Positions 11,091 to 21,622 of a stretch of DNA of 64,000 nucleotides are shown here, piece by piece. The DNA comes from Bemisia tabaci. Its lineage: Eukaryota; Arthropoda; Insecta; Hemiptera; Aleyrodidae. The translations under genes were made by a program, and so were the position numbers. The DNA is taken from positions 20,460,116-20,524,115 of the forward strand of contig NC_092801.1 of NCBI RefSeq assembly GCF_918797505.1, in the 5' to 3' direction. Numbering within the stretch: the first letter of the stretch is position 1; each line of letters begins with the position of its first letter. The notes beneath the pieces are model-generated. The model was not told the DNA's origin. It ran no database searches and saw only the letters and a list, made by a program, of their open reading frames with translations.

Positions 11091-11400
11091 AGAGTCCCTT
11101 TATATTGAGAGTCAAGACAACACCCCTCATGGAGTCACAAACGGGAATAAAGATTACAGAAATTGAACGTTTTTCGTAATCTTTGATCGGCCCATTCTCA
11201 AATGCCTTTCTCCGTTCCTTCTCTCATTCCGTTTGTTCCTTGCCGAACCCGTAATTCCCTGGTCCATTCCAGATTATAATATTTGCAATCGGTGAAAATG
11301 TACTCTTTATTCCCGTTTGTGACACTGTGAAGGTCTAAAATACGGGAACCAATCAGAAATGGATTCACATTCTCTTGACGCTCAGTATAAAGGGACTCTA
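11091..11400. mobile_element. F5 foldback (AGAGTCCCTTTATA ends)
   Basis: A ~310 bp element starting AGAGTCCCTTTATATTGAG and ending TATAAAGGGACTCT. Internal arms CGGGAATAAAGATTAC and GTACTCTTTATTCCCGTTTG are also inverted. Related copies are at 24425, 32269 (partial) and 60176 (interrupted). It is non-coding. Confidence 0.8.
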
Positions 11401-11700
11401 GCAGCGACGGGCGAGATGTCCGTTGTCCGGCGGACGTCCTCGACGGCGAGGAGGATCGGACGTTGCGGCGGCCGTTTCGACATTTGAGAGGCGCCCTGCC
11501 CGCTGCTCCGTCGCGTCGTCGTTGACTTGTCCTTGTCGCGCGAAAGTAGGACTCGCACCTCGGCGCCGGCGCTCGCCTCGACGTCCAACGTCCACTCCCG
11601 CGGCCGCAGCCGCTGATCCGAGCTTGCGTAAACGCGCTTTTCCAACGGTGCCGTTGACCCTCCCCGCTGAAAAAGTGAATGTAGATGTTCGAAGATTCAC
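11401..11700. other. CpG-rich island between two foldbacks
   Basis: About 300 bp, strongly GC- and CpG-rich (for example GGCGGACGTCCTCGACGGCG), in an AT-rich setting. Opposing ORFs of 87-100 codons are arginine/alanine-rich, as chance reading of GC-rich DNA produces. It may be an unmethylated promoter or first exon. No TATA box, start or splice donor can be tied to a gene. Confidence 0.4.
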
Positions 11701-11729
11701 CTAAAGAATGGGACTTAAAATCTGCGGGC

Positions 11730-12105
11730 CACTGAAAATAAAATTTCGGTGTATTTACTAAGAAAAGGGTAGAATTACCAAGAATTCAGGGTTCTTTTTG
11801 ATCCCAGTTTTTTCTTCAGAAATCTCGGTAAAATTATTGACTTTCTCGGTAATTTTACTGGACCCCGGTATAAACGCCAATATTGTTTATCGACTGTGGT
11901 AGAATTACCGAGATAAAATGGCAAAGTTACCGGGGATTGATTACCAATAAAAGTGGTATTCTTACCTGAACAATTCAGTAAAAATACCGGTTTTTAGGTA
12001 AGCTTACCAGTCTGTCTTGGTAAAATTACCAATAATTGATAAAAAAATGAGATGGTAAAGGTACCAACGGACCTTGGTAAAAACGCCGAGAATTTTTTTT
12101 CAGTG
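11730..12105. mobile_element. FB2 foldback copy with 34-bp flanking duplication
   Basis: A 376 bp copy starting CACTGAAAATAAAA and ending TTTTTTTTCAGTG. The flanks 11696-11729 and 12106-12139 are the same 34 bases with one mismatch (TTCACCTAAAGAATGGGAC against ...AATAGGAC). Other CACTG-ended copies here show 2-bp duplications, so this flank is exceptional. Confidence 0.85.
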
Positions 12106-12133
12106 TTCACCTAAAGAATAGGACTTAAAATCT

Positions 12134-12802
12134 GCGGGCTGATCCTTGAAATCGATAGACAATGCTGAAGACAAAGAAGACAAAAATGAGTATTTAGCGA
12201 TCCTAATAGTTGAAATGGGTGGTTCTTATAGCCTGAGGGAGTAAATGGACGTATTTCTACCAAACAGACCTATGTGGAGGTGAGAAATGTGGGGTGTGCT
12301 CGTTAGTTCTCTTTGCGTAAGAGTGAATGAGAATAATTGTGCGCCAGTGACGTCAGCGGCAATGAAAGTGCGCACTCTAACGACGGGGAGATCGTTAGAG
12401 TGAGCCCTTAACTCATGAGCCCTGTGCACAAGGCTCTCTTGCCATCCTCGCGGCTCATGAGTTCCTCATTCAGTTGGCACATAGGTCTGTTTGATAGAAT
12501 GCAATATCCCGCTTTTCCAATTCTTCAAAAGGAACCACGCCCACTTTTACATTGCTTCTTATGCAGCTTCCTAGAGCACACCCCATATTTCTCACCTCCA
12601 CATAGGTCTGTTTGGTAGAAATACGTCCAAATGATGCACTAACTATAGGGTCTCTCGTGGATTGCCGTTAGTTAGTCTATTACCTATGTCCTTTTCCCAT
12701 TGCAAACATCCACTTCCACTAATAGGATCTCTCTCTAATAGGATACCTCTTTTGTCTATTTTGTCTGTAGATTTTGTCTATTAATTTCAATAATCGGCCC
12801 GC
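12134..12802. mobile_element. F9 repeat (GCGGGCTGAT) carrying an F6 insertion
   Basis: The outer repeat runs from GCGGGCTGATC to CGGCCCGC and is split at 12247-12628. An uninterrupted relative at 26767-27039 shares AGACAAAGAAGACA, TAGGGTCTC, GCCGTTAG and CAGCCCGC. Removing the insert and one AAAT restores the continuous sequence. Confidence 0.8.
12247..12628. mobile_element. F6 foldback (GGACGTATTTC ends, AAAT duplication)
   Basis: A 382 bp inverted element with GGACGTATTTCTACCAAAC and the mirrored GTTTGGTAGAAATACGTCC, flanked by AAAT at 12243-12246 and 12629-12632. The arms continue inward for more than 40 bases. Copies at 49802 and 59299 have AATT on both sides. The superfamily is not assigned; 4-bp duplications fit several. 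Confidence 0.9.
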
Positions 12803-13592
12803 AGCGGGCTGTCAGGCAAATCAGATTTCGTCACTCTCCACGCCTCAGCAAATGAGACACAAAGATGACGGGGAAAAAACATTAAAAAAAATTATATGTG
12901 CATTAATCGAACGGTCGGAAAAAGTGACAAATCCTCTCTGGATCTGACCCAGTTTCGTCGCACAAGGTGCGGCAGCTATCTGGAAAAAAAGAGCTATGTA
13001 CCGCTAAAATTTCAAGGTCATCTTAAGCGAGCGACAAAATTCCGTTGGACAGAACATTTTTTCCCTCGTTAAGCATTGACGGTGTTTTTTTCCTCCATTA
13101 ATACTCTTCTGTAGTTCGTGATTTGATACAATAAGCATTTTCTCAATGTCTCATTTGTTTTGATTATCGGACTAAGAAAAGCAGGAGAGCCAAAATGTTA
13201 TGAAACACGCGGTGAAATTTCGTTTCCATTTCTCACCAAGAAATGTTTTCATTCCAAAATGCTAAAAATGAACTTTATTCGGACCATAAAATCTTAACTG
13301 CGAAAATCATTGTTTATTTTAAAGACATTTTATGACCTGGCTCCCCTTGACTGAATGTCATCGTCTCGCACGCGCGATTGCTTTCTGAGCAATAATTTCA
13401 ATCGTGAGACCAAGATTTCAAGACACAAGTTTGAATTAACAGTCTCTGGTGTTATACAATATACACTTATACAGCACGATGAACTGAATTTCGGATCTCA
13501 CTAACTCTTCTTGTTTGTTTAAGTATTATTACGGTTTGTGTTGATCAACATCCGTATCAAATGATCCTACAAGTCCGGGTTAAACATACCTT
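12803..13592. other. Unassigned AT-rich DNA
   Basis: No gene or repeat is recognised over about 790 bp. The ORFs are short and without motifs. Confidence 0.45.
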
Positions 13593-13819
13593 CACTGGAA
13601 AAAAACACATTGGATCTAGAGTCCAGACTCTTAAAAACATCGACAAGAAAAAATACTCTTGATTCAATAAGATTTAAGCTTAAATCAAGAACCAAGCCTC
13701 TTAATTTGAGCGGATTTCCTTTTGATTTAAGCTTAAATCTGCTTGAATCAAGAGTCCTTTTTCTTGTCAATGTTTTCAAGAGTCTGGACTCTAGATCCAA
13801 TGTGTTTTTTTTTCCAGTG
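13593..13819. mobile_element. FB1 foldback, intact copy
   Basis: A 227 bp complete copy starting CACTGGAAAAAAACACATTG and ending TTTTTTTTTCCAGTG, flanked by TT on both sides. The mirrored ORFs on the two strands share the same peptide (SRLLKTxTRKxTLDS), which proves the palindrome rather than coding. Confidence 0.9.
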
Positions 13820-14487
13820 TTGCCGATTAGACCGACTTTTATCGCCGAAGCCCTTGAGATCGTTAAATTGACCGATCAATATCAGAACTTTCCAATTTTC
13901 GTTTTTCATTTTTCATTTTTCTCTGCGCCGAAAATTGATCTGAAGAAATTTTTGAGTGCTCCCTCTAGAACTTTCAGCGAATTTCATTCAAGCTAAATCT
14001 CGAAGTATCACTAATTTTTACCAGTAAGACGAGCCTTTTTGGACTCAAAATAAAAAAATTCACGATGGAGAAATTTGGCAAAATTTGGTTGTTCACCACA
14101 AAACTCTTCCTCAACGCGGCAGCGCGGACCGCAGGCGTTTATTACGCACGGTCGATAAAAACCCCGCGACGAACAAAAAACTCGAAACGGGCAATTAAGC
14201 CACTTACAATTCTGAAGCTCGCAAGGCCTAATTGCAACGATACGATTCACACAGGCTCCAAAGAGCAAGCACTTTCGGATTTGCGCGAGAAAATGTGACT
14301 TTGGTGTTCGCGTCTGGGGCTCTGTACCATGATATTTTACCAAATATTCCCGATAATCCGAGATTTTTCAAGGGAAATTTTGCAACTTCCGATGGCTCAT
14401 ACGACGTTCTTCCTTTTCAAGGCAAATTAGATCATCCTACAATGAAAAACAAGCAGGAAGCTCCAACGCATTCGCGTCGGAAAGCGG
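13820..14487. other. Unassigned, with an M3 end near 14377-14421
   Basis: The stretch GCAACTTCCGATGGCTCATACGACG...TTC near 14377-14421 is a solo M3-like right end. The ORFs at 14011-14343 (minus) and 14065-14298 (plus) carry no recognisable domain. Confidence 0.4.
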
Positions 14488-14645
14488 CTCTGGCGACGGT
14501 AGGTAGTTGTTACGCGTTTACGGTTTCCTTGGTAACCTTTGTTTGCTATCAGCTGATGTCGAGTAGTATGACTAGGAAGCTCCAACCACGGCATTCTTCG
14601 AAAAAAGCGCGAAAACTTATAGATTTGAATTTTCAAATTTTAAAC
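14488..14645. repeat. ~160 bp dispersed repeat, copy 1
   Basis: It matches 47719-47880 nearly base for base, from GGCTCTGGCGACGGTAGG to CGAAAACTTATAGATTTG. One 3-bp difference (GACTAGG versus GACTATAGG) is visible. The open frame across this copy (part of 14232-14702) is not preserved as a gene elsewhere. Confidence 0.8.
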
Positions 14646-14927
14646 GTAAAGTACATTTTTTCCAGTGCGAGATTAAAGCACAGACCCGTTTTGAATTATT
14701 GACAGTATCACCATGATTCCAAAAATACACTACACAACATAGCATTCGCTCACAGGAAAAAGATATCAATTAAAATAAAATCAGTCCCCCCTAAACAGCA
14801 GAAAATGGCGCCGATTCCCATCAACCAACACGCGGTCTCTCCAATGTAACATGGTCCGTTGATACTCCCCAGCTGGGACCGTCCGGAATAGCAGCTCTAG
14901 TGCAAGCACCAGAGCCGCTAAAAAAGT
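14646..14927. other. Unassigned DNA
   Basis: No feature is recognised before the nested foldback that follows. Confidence 0.4.
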
Positions 14928-15528
14928 TCGGTCATATGAACCGAGTGTACGGTGTTGAATATCGGCGGTATTGTTTGGTTCATGCACGGAGAAAAATACC
15001 TCGTGCGTGGGACCCGAAGTTTAGGTCATATGGATCTCAGAAGTTTTCAGATTCATCACTGAACTTTTAAGGCCTAGCTGTCGAGGTTCGGATCACGAAT
15101 CTGAAACTTCAATTCTTACATATGAAGTACTTCAGATGTGAGAACCGAAGTTTTTCGGATGTGAGAACCGAAGTTCTTGGGATGTGAAAACCGAAGTACT
15201 TCAGACGTAAGAACTGAAGTTTCAGATGTGTAATCCAAACCTCAGCAGCTGGACTTTAAATGTTCGAATGATCAATCCGAAAACTTCAGAGCTCCATATG
15301 ACCTAAACTTCGGGTCCCACGCACGAAGTTTTTTTTTCCGTGTGCGACCGTTCTCTCGGTCGTTCTCTCTCGTGTGGAACTGTATACTCGGTTCATGCAA
15401 ACGAGCTGTTTCTTAGTTCTGTTCGGTTGCATGAACCGAGTATACAGCTCCCAGAACCGAGAGGACGGTTACATGAACCGAAGAATAAGACCGACGTTGA
15501 ACGCTATACATTCGGTTCATATGACAGA
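14928..15528. mobile_element. Foldback with another foldback nested inside
   Basis: The outer arms CGGTCATATGAACCGAGTG and the mirrored CATTCGGTTCATATGACAG face each other. The inner element (14985-15342) has a different sequence and sits asymmetrically, so two transposition events are recorded. GGTTCATG words also recur between 15390 and 15470. Confidence 0.75.
14985..15342. mobile_element. CACGGA-ended foldback MITE
   Basis: A 358 bp element with ends CACGGAGAAAAATACCTCG and AAGTTTTTTTTTCCGTG, flanked by TG on both sides. The inner arms CGTGGGACCCGAAGTTTAGG and CCTAAACTTCGGGTCCCACG mirror each other perfectly for 20 bases. AGAACCGAAGT words repeat in between. Confidence 0.85.
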
Positions 15529-15982
15529 AGTTTTTTTTTCTCAGTCTATCATTGGTCCTTCAATAATTCTTAAGTATAGCAACCTAGCATTATCTTTGTC
15601 TTTGTTTTGCCGCTCAGTTACCATTCATTGATAAAATCCATCAACTTTCAGACACCGGCAAACTTTAACGTTTTTCAGACGATTTTTTTAATGCGAAGAT
15701 ATTTTGCAACGCCTGAATGTTCATAAGGCGTTTTTCTTCAACAGGCCAGATGTATAACGATGACATCACCATGTAGGAGAAAAGCGTCCGGTTTTACACG
15801 GCGAATTTGAGAGGCGGAAAGCAGTAAAGTGATAACGGAGTGTCGAAGAGGCGGTAGGGCATAATCCTTTCTCTTTTATTATCCCCCAATCACGTCCATC
15901 CAACGATCGCTAGGAAGTGGACTGAACATCGCAAAGAGACGTGGTGGTCGCGTGTGCATGCCAGTGGCAATTTTGCAGGTTG
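15529..15982. other. Unassigned, with a solo M3-like end
   Basis: The segment 15712-15755 (CAACGCCTGAATGTTCATAAGG...) is an M3 right end without a left partner. The rest is unassigned. Confidence 0.4.
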
Positions 15983-16070
15983 GCAACACTGTTTTTCCTC
16001 CATATAAATTCATTAATCGATTTTAGAATCGATTGTTTTACACGCATTTAAAAGGAGGAAAAACAGTGGC
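15983..16070. repeat. Small foldback (CACTGTTTTTCCTCC arms)
   Basis: The arms CACTGTTTTTCCTCC and GGAGGAAAAACAGTG enclose ATCGATTTTAGAATCGAT. It abuts the H4 copy that follows and is related to sequence at 1260-1345, 5025-5105 and 40170-40319. Confidence 0.6.
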
Positions 16071-16220
16071 GTGTGCTTTGCGATAAATCGATTGTTTTGC
16101 CATTAGTGCATTAAACCTATGTAAAAGGCTCGATAAACAGGGTGTTCGCAACGAACACCTTAATGATCGATTCTTCGCCACGGCTTCAAATAGACCGTAT
16201 TCGATAGTGGTTCGATGTAT
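16064..16220. mobile_element. H4 hAT-type MITE, worn copy
   Basis: It keeps CAGTGGCGTG, GATAAACAGGGTGTTCGCAA and CTTCAAATAG, but the right terminus is lost. The central apex is still recognisable. Confidence 0.65.
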
Positions 16221-16651
16221 CGTTTGCTCCAAAACAATAAAACATGGCCTCCAACAAAAATTTTAGGATTTAATCTGGAAAAGCTGAAAATGAGAAAATT
16301 CCTATCAATTTCACTTTTCCTTGCCATTACTCGAAAGAAAAAAATTCGATCACAAAAGACCCGTATAACCTTAGATGTCTAAATTGAGTTTTGAAGCTAT
16401 GTTTACATATTGAACCAATCTATATCGATACAATCTCACCGGTTTGACGTATCGAATACAACCTATTGAGATGTATCGATAAAGGACCATTCACGCCTCG
16501 GGCCTCGCCACTGAAGAAAAACAGTGTTGTCAACTTACAAGAAGCGCAGTCGGTGCGACCCGCACCCAATTTTCCGTGTTTGCTCTGTGACTCGACACAT
16601 TTCGCACATTCCACAGCGCAGCTTCGCGAGCCGGGAAGGAAGGGGGCTGTT
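16221..16651. other. Unassigned DNA
   Basis: No ORF with recognisable content. A 118-codon ORF (16466-16822) runs into the M3 element and is not credible. Confidence 0.4.
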
Positions 16652-16904
16652 CTGCCGTGCTATGGAAAAACACCGTATGAACCTTCAGGCGTTGCCAAGT
16701 TTCATTCGATAAAAACCGAATTTACTGGGAAAATTTTTAATATTTTTTTCCAACATTTTCATACAATTTTGTACGCAATTTACTCTACAATATCTGAAAA
16801 TTTCAAGGAAAAATGTGCATAAATTTTGTCAAAAATACATGTTTTATCGGAGTAAATTTGGCAACTCTCGAATGTTCATACGGCGTTCTTCCTTAGCAAG
16901 GCAG
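16652..16904. mobile_element. M3 MITE copy
   Basis: A 253 bp copy with CTGCCGTGCTATGGAA and TTCCTTAGCAAGGCAG ends and the usual GCGTTGCCAA near both ends. The interior is AT-rich with no coding. Confidence 0.85.
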
Positions 16905-17174
16905 TGCTGTTTGCTGTGTAGGCGGAACCGTGTTGCCCGAAAATTTCGCACGTGATCAGCGAAGAAAATCATCGAGCTTTGAGACGAAATATCGTTGACA
17001 CTGCTGGTTTGCCGAGGAGAGAGGAGAGCAGATATGATATAGTATATCGAAACTCCGCCTTTACAACCTAAGCAATAAAATCGAGCAAGGCAAAATTATG
17101 TTCAGAGGTCAACATCATTCTTCTTTTGATGTTGGTTGAGGAAAAACTTGTTTCGCAAGAGGCACACTGAATGA

Positions 17175-17305
17175 TGGTTAGTGAACGTAGGACATGGATT
17201 TGGAGACTTAAACGCAAGGTTAGAAAAGTAGACTACATGTTCTATCGAAGATTTTATGATTTAAAAAAATGCTTATAGTTTTTGGGCATACTTGCTAAAC
17301 TATCA
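17175..17305. repeat. Family R repeat, left part of a split copy
   Basis: It has GGAGACTTAAACGCAAGG, GTTAGAAAAGTAGACTACAT and GGGCATACTTGCTAAACTAT, as at 9121-9240. It continues at 18287-18410 after the Helitron insertion. Confidence 0.8.
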
Positions 17306-18286
17306 TCCTTATTTTATATATTAAAATGCAAAGTCCCGAATCTTGGGGCATTAACTTTGAGAGAACCACCGGACCGATTTGCATGGGATTTTTTTTAAAT
17401 GAAAGCCCCTGAGCTGTAGATTTGCAGGCTGTGATCGTTTTTTCGATTTTCTCAAATTTTCTCCCATAATTTTCTAAAATTGTCTTCGATGCATTAAAAC
17501 GGAGGTCCGAATCTTTGGACGTTAACTTTGAGAGAACCACCGGGCCGATTTGCATGGGGTTTTTTTTAAATGAAAGCCTGTGATCTGTAGATTTACAGGC
17601 TGTGATCGTTTTTTCGATTTTCTCAAATTGTCTTACTTTTATCGACGAGTGAAGTTTAGCTGGGCTCAAATTTTCTCCCATTTATTCAGACTAAAGTCCG
17701 CATTTTGGGACATTAACTTTGAGAGAACCACCGGACCGATTTGCATGGGGTTTTTTTTAAATGAAAGCTTCTGATCTGTAGATTTGCAGGCTGTAATTGT
17801 TTTTTCGATTTTCTCAAATTTTCTTACTTTTATCGACGAGTAAAGTTCAGCTGTTTTGAGCGGTCATCCGGCCGCTACCTGCTTGCCCGTCCCTAGATAC
17901 CCCCTCTAGGGTCTCAGCCACCCCTCCCACCACGTTCTTTCGGCTATCTCCGTTTTCTTTCGTATAGCTCTCCTCCACCAACCTCAAAGAAGGAAGTTTG
18001 GGTCGCATCGTCGTTCGTCAGTTCGTCACTCGCCACCCACATTCCTTTGCCATCCCTCGGCTGCTCCGCCTCACAGCTTCTTGATATCCTGGCATCTTAT
18101 TCTCTGCGGCTTGACTGACCCTGACTTATTAACTGCAGTATTGCGTATTGCTAACAACACGTATTGTTACAGACATTTTATTCATCATTATTAAGTAGAT
18201 TCAACTAATTGCTCCGATTCCAATTAAGGTACTGCACCACCATTGCTAGCTGTGGAGGGCGCCCGTAGGGCGTCCGGAGCAGCTAG
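17306..18286 (+). mobile_element. Non-autonomous Helitron (981 bp)
   Basis: The left end is TCCTTATTTTATATATTA. The right end has a GC hairpin (GGGCGCCC-GTA-GGGCGTCC, 18257-18275) eleven bases before terminal CTAG, and the host base on each side is A and T. There are no terminal inverted repeats and no target duplication, as expected of a Helitron. Three related ~180 bp internal units carry TTGAGAGAACCACCGGACCG, TTGCATGGG and GAAAGC. No Rep or helicase coding remains, so an autonomous relative would be needed to move it. The empty site survives at about 9240, reading ACTATCA|TCGG. Confidence 0.88.
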
Positions 18287-18410
18287 TCGGGTAATAAAAT
18301 ACATGTGGCTTCGGAGACTTAAACGCAAGGTTAGGAAAGTAAGTAACGATTTTATGTTCAAAAAGCTTACCGTTTTTCGGCATACTTGCTAAAACCCTAG
18401 AATATACTAA
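18287..18410. repeat. Family R repeat, right part of the split copy
   Basis: It continues with TCGGGTAATAAAATACATG, GGAGACTTAAACGCAAGG and GGCATACTTGC, matching 9241-9365. It was separated from 17175-17305 by the Helitron. Confidence 0.8.
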
Positions 18411-18928
18411 TCATCATTGGGCAGTAAAATACATGGCTTTGGAATACATTGTAATTCGGAAGCACAATTTCTAGCTCATCTGTAAAAAACACGAATGTGC
18501 ATAGAGAAAATCACGGTACAAACCGTGTTTCTAAGCTGAGCCAGAAAATGTAGTGCTCAATGGCAAAATGTGGTCTATTTTTTTTTATTTCCAGTGTGCA
18601 CCAGATTCATTGTTTTTCAAAAATATAAAGCCAAATTATCAAAATTTCAGTCGCAAGTATCGTAGCTTCTTATGGCAAAGAAGCTTGAGCTTAGTCGTGC
18701 AGCCAAAGCCAAATCCAAGTAACTACCTTGAGGCGAACAAACTAGGTAGCGAGTCGGTTCAGTGTCAAGAGTGAGGTGTGAAGAAGCTTTTTCGCCATTG
18801 TTGTCGCAGTGACAGCGGTTTTTTTTTCTAGTTGGTAACACTATTCAGCCTCAATTTGGATCAATTATAAATATCGATTTCTGGCAAGGCAGTCTATCTC
18901 ACCTGGAATCAATTATTTCGGGTAAAAA
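18411..18928. other. Unassigned, with a repeat fragment
   Basis: A piece near 18450-18530 resembles the right arm of the 1597-1740 foldback. The short ORFs near 18553-18841 have no recognisable domain. Confidence 0.4.
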
Positions 18929-19123
18929 CAGTGGCGTGGCGTACTTTGCGATACATCGGTCGATCTGCAATTCAAACCTATGGAAAAGGATCGATAAACA
19001 GGGTATTTGCAACGAACATCTTAATAATCAATTTTTCACAGTTTAAACCTATGGAATGGATTGACAAACAGGGTGTTCGCAACAAACACCTTAATAATCG
19101 ATTCTCTGTCATTTAAACCTATG
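18929..19123. mobile_element. H4 copies, tandem and incomplete
   Basis: It starts CAGTGGCGTGGCG and passes through GATAAACAGGGT and a partial second and third unit (AACAGGGTGTTCGCAACAAA). It is cut by the FB1 element at 19124; the H4 sequence resumes at 19352 with GGATAGGATCGATAAACAG. Confidence 0.7.
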
Positions 19124-19351
19124 CACTGGAAAAAAAACACGTTGGATCTACAGTCCAGACTCTTAAAAACATCGACAAGAAAAAGTACTCTTGATTCAAT
19201 CAGAATTTAGCTGAAATCAAGAACCAAGCCTCTTAATTTAAGCGGATTTCGTTTTGATTCAATCAAAAATCCGATTGAATCAAGAGTATTTTTTCTTGTC
19301 AATGTTTTCAAGAGTTTGGACTCTAGATCCAATGTGTTTTTTTTTCCAGTG
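19124..19351. mobile_element. FB1 foldback inserted into an H4 copy
   Basis: A 228 bp complete copy with CACTGGAAAAAAAACACG and TTTTTTTTTCCAGTG ends and TG on both sides. Removing it joins AAACCTATG to GGATAGGATCGATAAAC, as in other H4 copies. Confidence 0.9.
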
Positions 19352-19797
19352 TGGGATAGGATCGATAAACAGAATATTTGCAACGGACACCTTTTTCGAA
19401 ATTCGAGGAGTATATTTTTATCGCGTGAATTTGGCAGTGCGAAATTTTTTCACCAAACGATTGGCGGGAGGGCCGTATGAATCGACGGCCTCAAATGCGC
19501 ATGTCATAATAATCAGGACCTTGATCGACAACGATGCGAACGGCAGTGTTTGTTTTCTTAAGAGCTCAGCTTGAGGGATCTACGAAGCACGTTCCTGATG
19601 TCATGTGCGTCCATATTGATGCCGGAATTGAATGGAAAAAGTTTTCGGAAGGTTCCGTCGCACACGTCGGAAAAAAATTCGAGTCAATTGGACGCGTTGA
19701 TAATAAAGGGAACTATGTGCGAATGAATTAAATCAGAAGTAGGTGACAATAATGTAGCTTGAAAATCCTATGGACCTAAACAGAGAAAAAAATCCCG
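19352..19797. other. H4 remnant, then unassigned DNA
   Basis: The first ~50 bases continue the split H4 copy. The rest is unassigned; the 106- and 65-codon plus ORFs (19254-19574, 19534-19731) have no recognisable domain, and the first begins inside FB1. Confidence 0.4.
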
Positions 19798-20956
19798 CAC
19801 TGGAAAAAAAAAACAAGAAGAAAAAATCCAACATGAGTATGTATGTTGGAAAAGCGTGCCGAATAACTGAAATGTTGGACAAATACCTCTTATTTTCACG
19901 TCTTTGCTTTTTGCATCAATTGGTACTTTTTGCTAAATTTGGGAGAAAATATTGATTCATGAACGTTGAATGTAAATTAATTTTAAAGATTCCGTCCAAT
20001 TATCTTGATTTTAAGCTGATATGCGGCATTTGCGCACGACCGTGATTTGGGCGAACTGCCGTGCATCGAAATCGCGTTCAGTTAATCTCCTTGGATTTCG
20101 AACTGTAACTTCTCTCCTATTCGGCCGATTTGTACAAATGAGGTCTCTTTTTATTTGTACTTCAACGGAAAGTAAAGAAAAACTCGCTAAATAGACGGAA
20201 AACAATTTTTAGAAAATTTGGTGGATCCTGGCATCACGGTGAATGGTTAATCGGTTAATCGCCTCGCCGTCTTTTATTGCCTTGCTCGAAACCGGACACC
20301 CAAAGCTATATCGCGAGATAACTGTAGTGGTTTAAGTGGATTTCGGCAGGGGCCATGGTTAGTACATAGTATAATGAGTCACGAGGCTCATCACAGATTG
20401 CACTTACAGTGCAAGACGCTCATTGGCTATAGAGTTTTGGCGGGAAAGAAGGTTCTAGAGTTGAGTCCTCCGAGCGTAAGAAAGCTCCTATGAGGTTTCT
20501 GTCAAATTGAATAATACGGTTTTGACAGAAAAATGTTCTCAAGGGTTTCCAATTAGCAGTTCATTAGATTTTTTGGTAAAAGACCATCAGGGCTTGCCAG
20601 TGTAATGGTTCAAAGACAAAGAAACGGGTGCGAGGAAAAAATTATTTGGACGACCCGTTGAATAGCATTGGTTGATCTGTGTGCTGTACTATGGTACATC
20701 CGAGTGATTTCAAAAAGCGAGCCCTACTGGCACGCTTAAAACACATTGGATCTAGAGTCTAGACTCTTGAAAACATTGACAAGAAAAAAAACTCTCGATT
20801 CAATCGAATTTTTGCTTGAATCAAAACGAAATCCGCTTAAATTAAGAGGCTTGATTCTTGATTTAAGCTAGATTCTGATTGAATCAAGAGTACTTTTTCT
20901 TGTCGATGTTTTTAAGAGTCTGGATTCTAGATCTAATGTGTTTTTTTTTCCCAGTG
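19798..20956. mobile_element. FB1 split by the ~950 bp segment (copy 2)
   Basis: CACTGGAAAAAAAA at about 19798 looks like the left tip of an FB1 element. The ~930 bp segment (19806-20735) follows, and then the rest of an FB1 copy begins at 20736 with AAAACACATTGGATC and ends CCCAGTG at 20956. So the segment appears inserted in the A-run of an FB1 tip. It matches 6546-7501 at about 99% by eye and has no identified coding. Confidence 0.7.
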
Positions 20957-21261
20957 CGGTAACGGAAAAATCAGCTTTCTCAGATAAAGGCTTAGGGCGA
21001 TGACATTGTTAAAAATGAAAATTAATAATGTATTCGAAGTTAGCTCTCGCCGATATAATTTAGTCTGAGTTTCATTTAACCAAATTCCCCATCTCTTAAA
21101 GGAAGGAGCAGATGAGGATACGTAAGGGACCACTGGTCATCTTTGGGCACATTCTATTTTACTGGTATGAATTGTAAATTAGGGAATTACCGGCATACGA
21201 GAGTGATACAATTTCCATGAGAGGAGGGAAGAGGAGGGAGGAGGGCCGTCGATTAATTCGA
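20957..21261. other. Unassigned DNA
   Basis: No recognisable feature. Confidence 0.4.
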
Positions 21262-21418
21262 TTCGATTATCGATATTTCCTCATTTGAAGCTGTGGTAAA
21301 GAATCGATTATTCAGGTGAACGTTGCGAACACTTGGTTTATCGACCCATTTACATGGAAATGCATCGATTTAAATGGCAGATCAATCAATAAATCGCAAA
21401 GCATGCCAAGCCACTGAT
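21262..21418. mobile_element. H4 hAT-type MITE, worn copy
   Basis: It carries TCGATTATCGATATTTCC, AGCTGTGGTAAAGAATCG, a damaged apex (AACGTTGCGAACACTTGG) and CGCAAAGCATGCCAAGCC. The left terminus is lost. Confidence 0.65.
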
Positions 21419-21460
21419 TAAGAGTTAATGACCCGAATACCTCCCGCAATAAGGGAGTAC

Positions 21461-21622
21461 AATGGCGAGGCGAGAATGATCGATTAGCGATATTTCTCCA
21501 TTTGAGGCCACGGTAAAAAATCGATTATTAAGGTGTTCGTTGCGAACACCCTGTTGATCGATTCTTTCTCTATGTTCAAATGACAGATCAATCGATACAT
21601 CGCAAAGCACGCCACGCCATTG
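21461..21622. mobile_element. H4 hAT-type MITE
   Basis: Ends AATGGCGAGGCG and CGCCACGCCATTG, with the apex AAGGTGTTCGTTGCGAACAC in the centre. The terminal G is changed to A on both sides, which suggests a subfamily. Confidence 0.75.

Noticed and set aside
11398..11704. Arginine/alanine-rich ORFs on both strands
   Set aside because: Overlapping frames on both strands of CpG-rich DNA are expected by chance; no domain is seen.
13567..13996. ORFs with shared SRLLKT peptides near 13600, 27650 and 37600
   Set aside because: They lie in FB1 arms and appear on both strands because the element is a palindrome.
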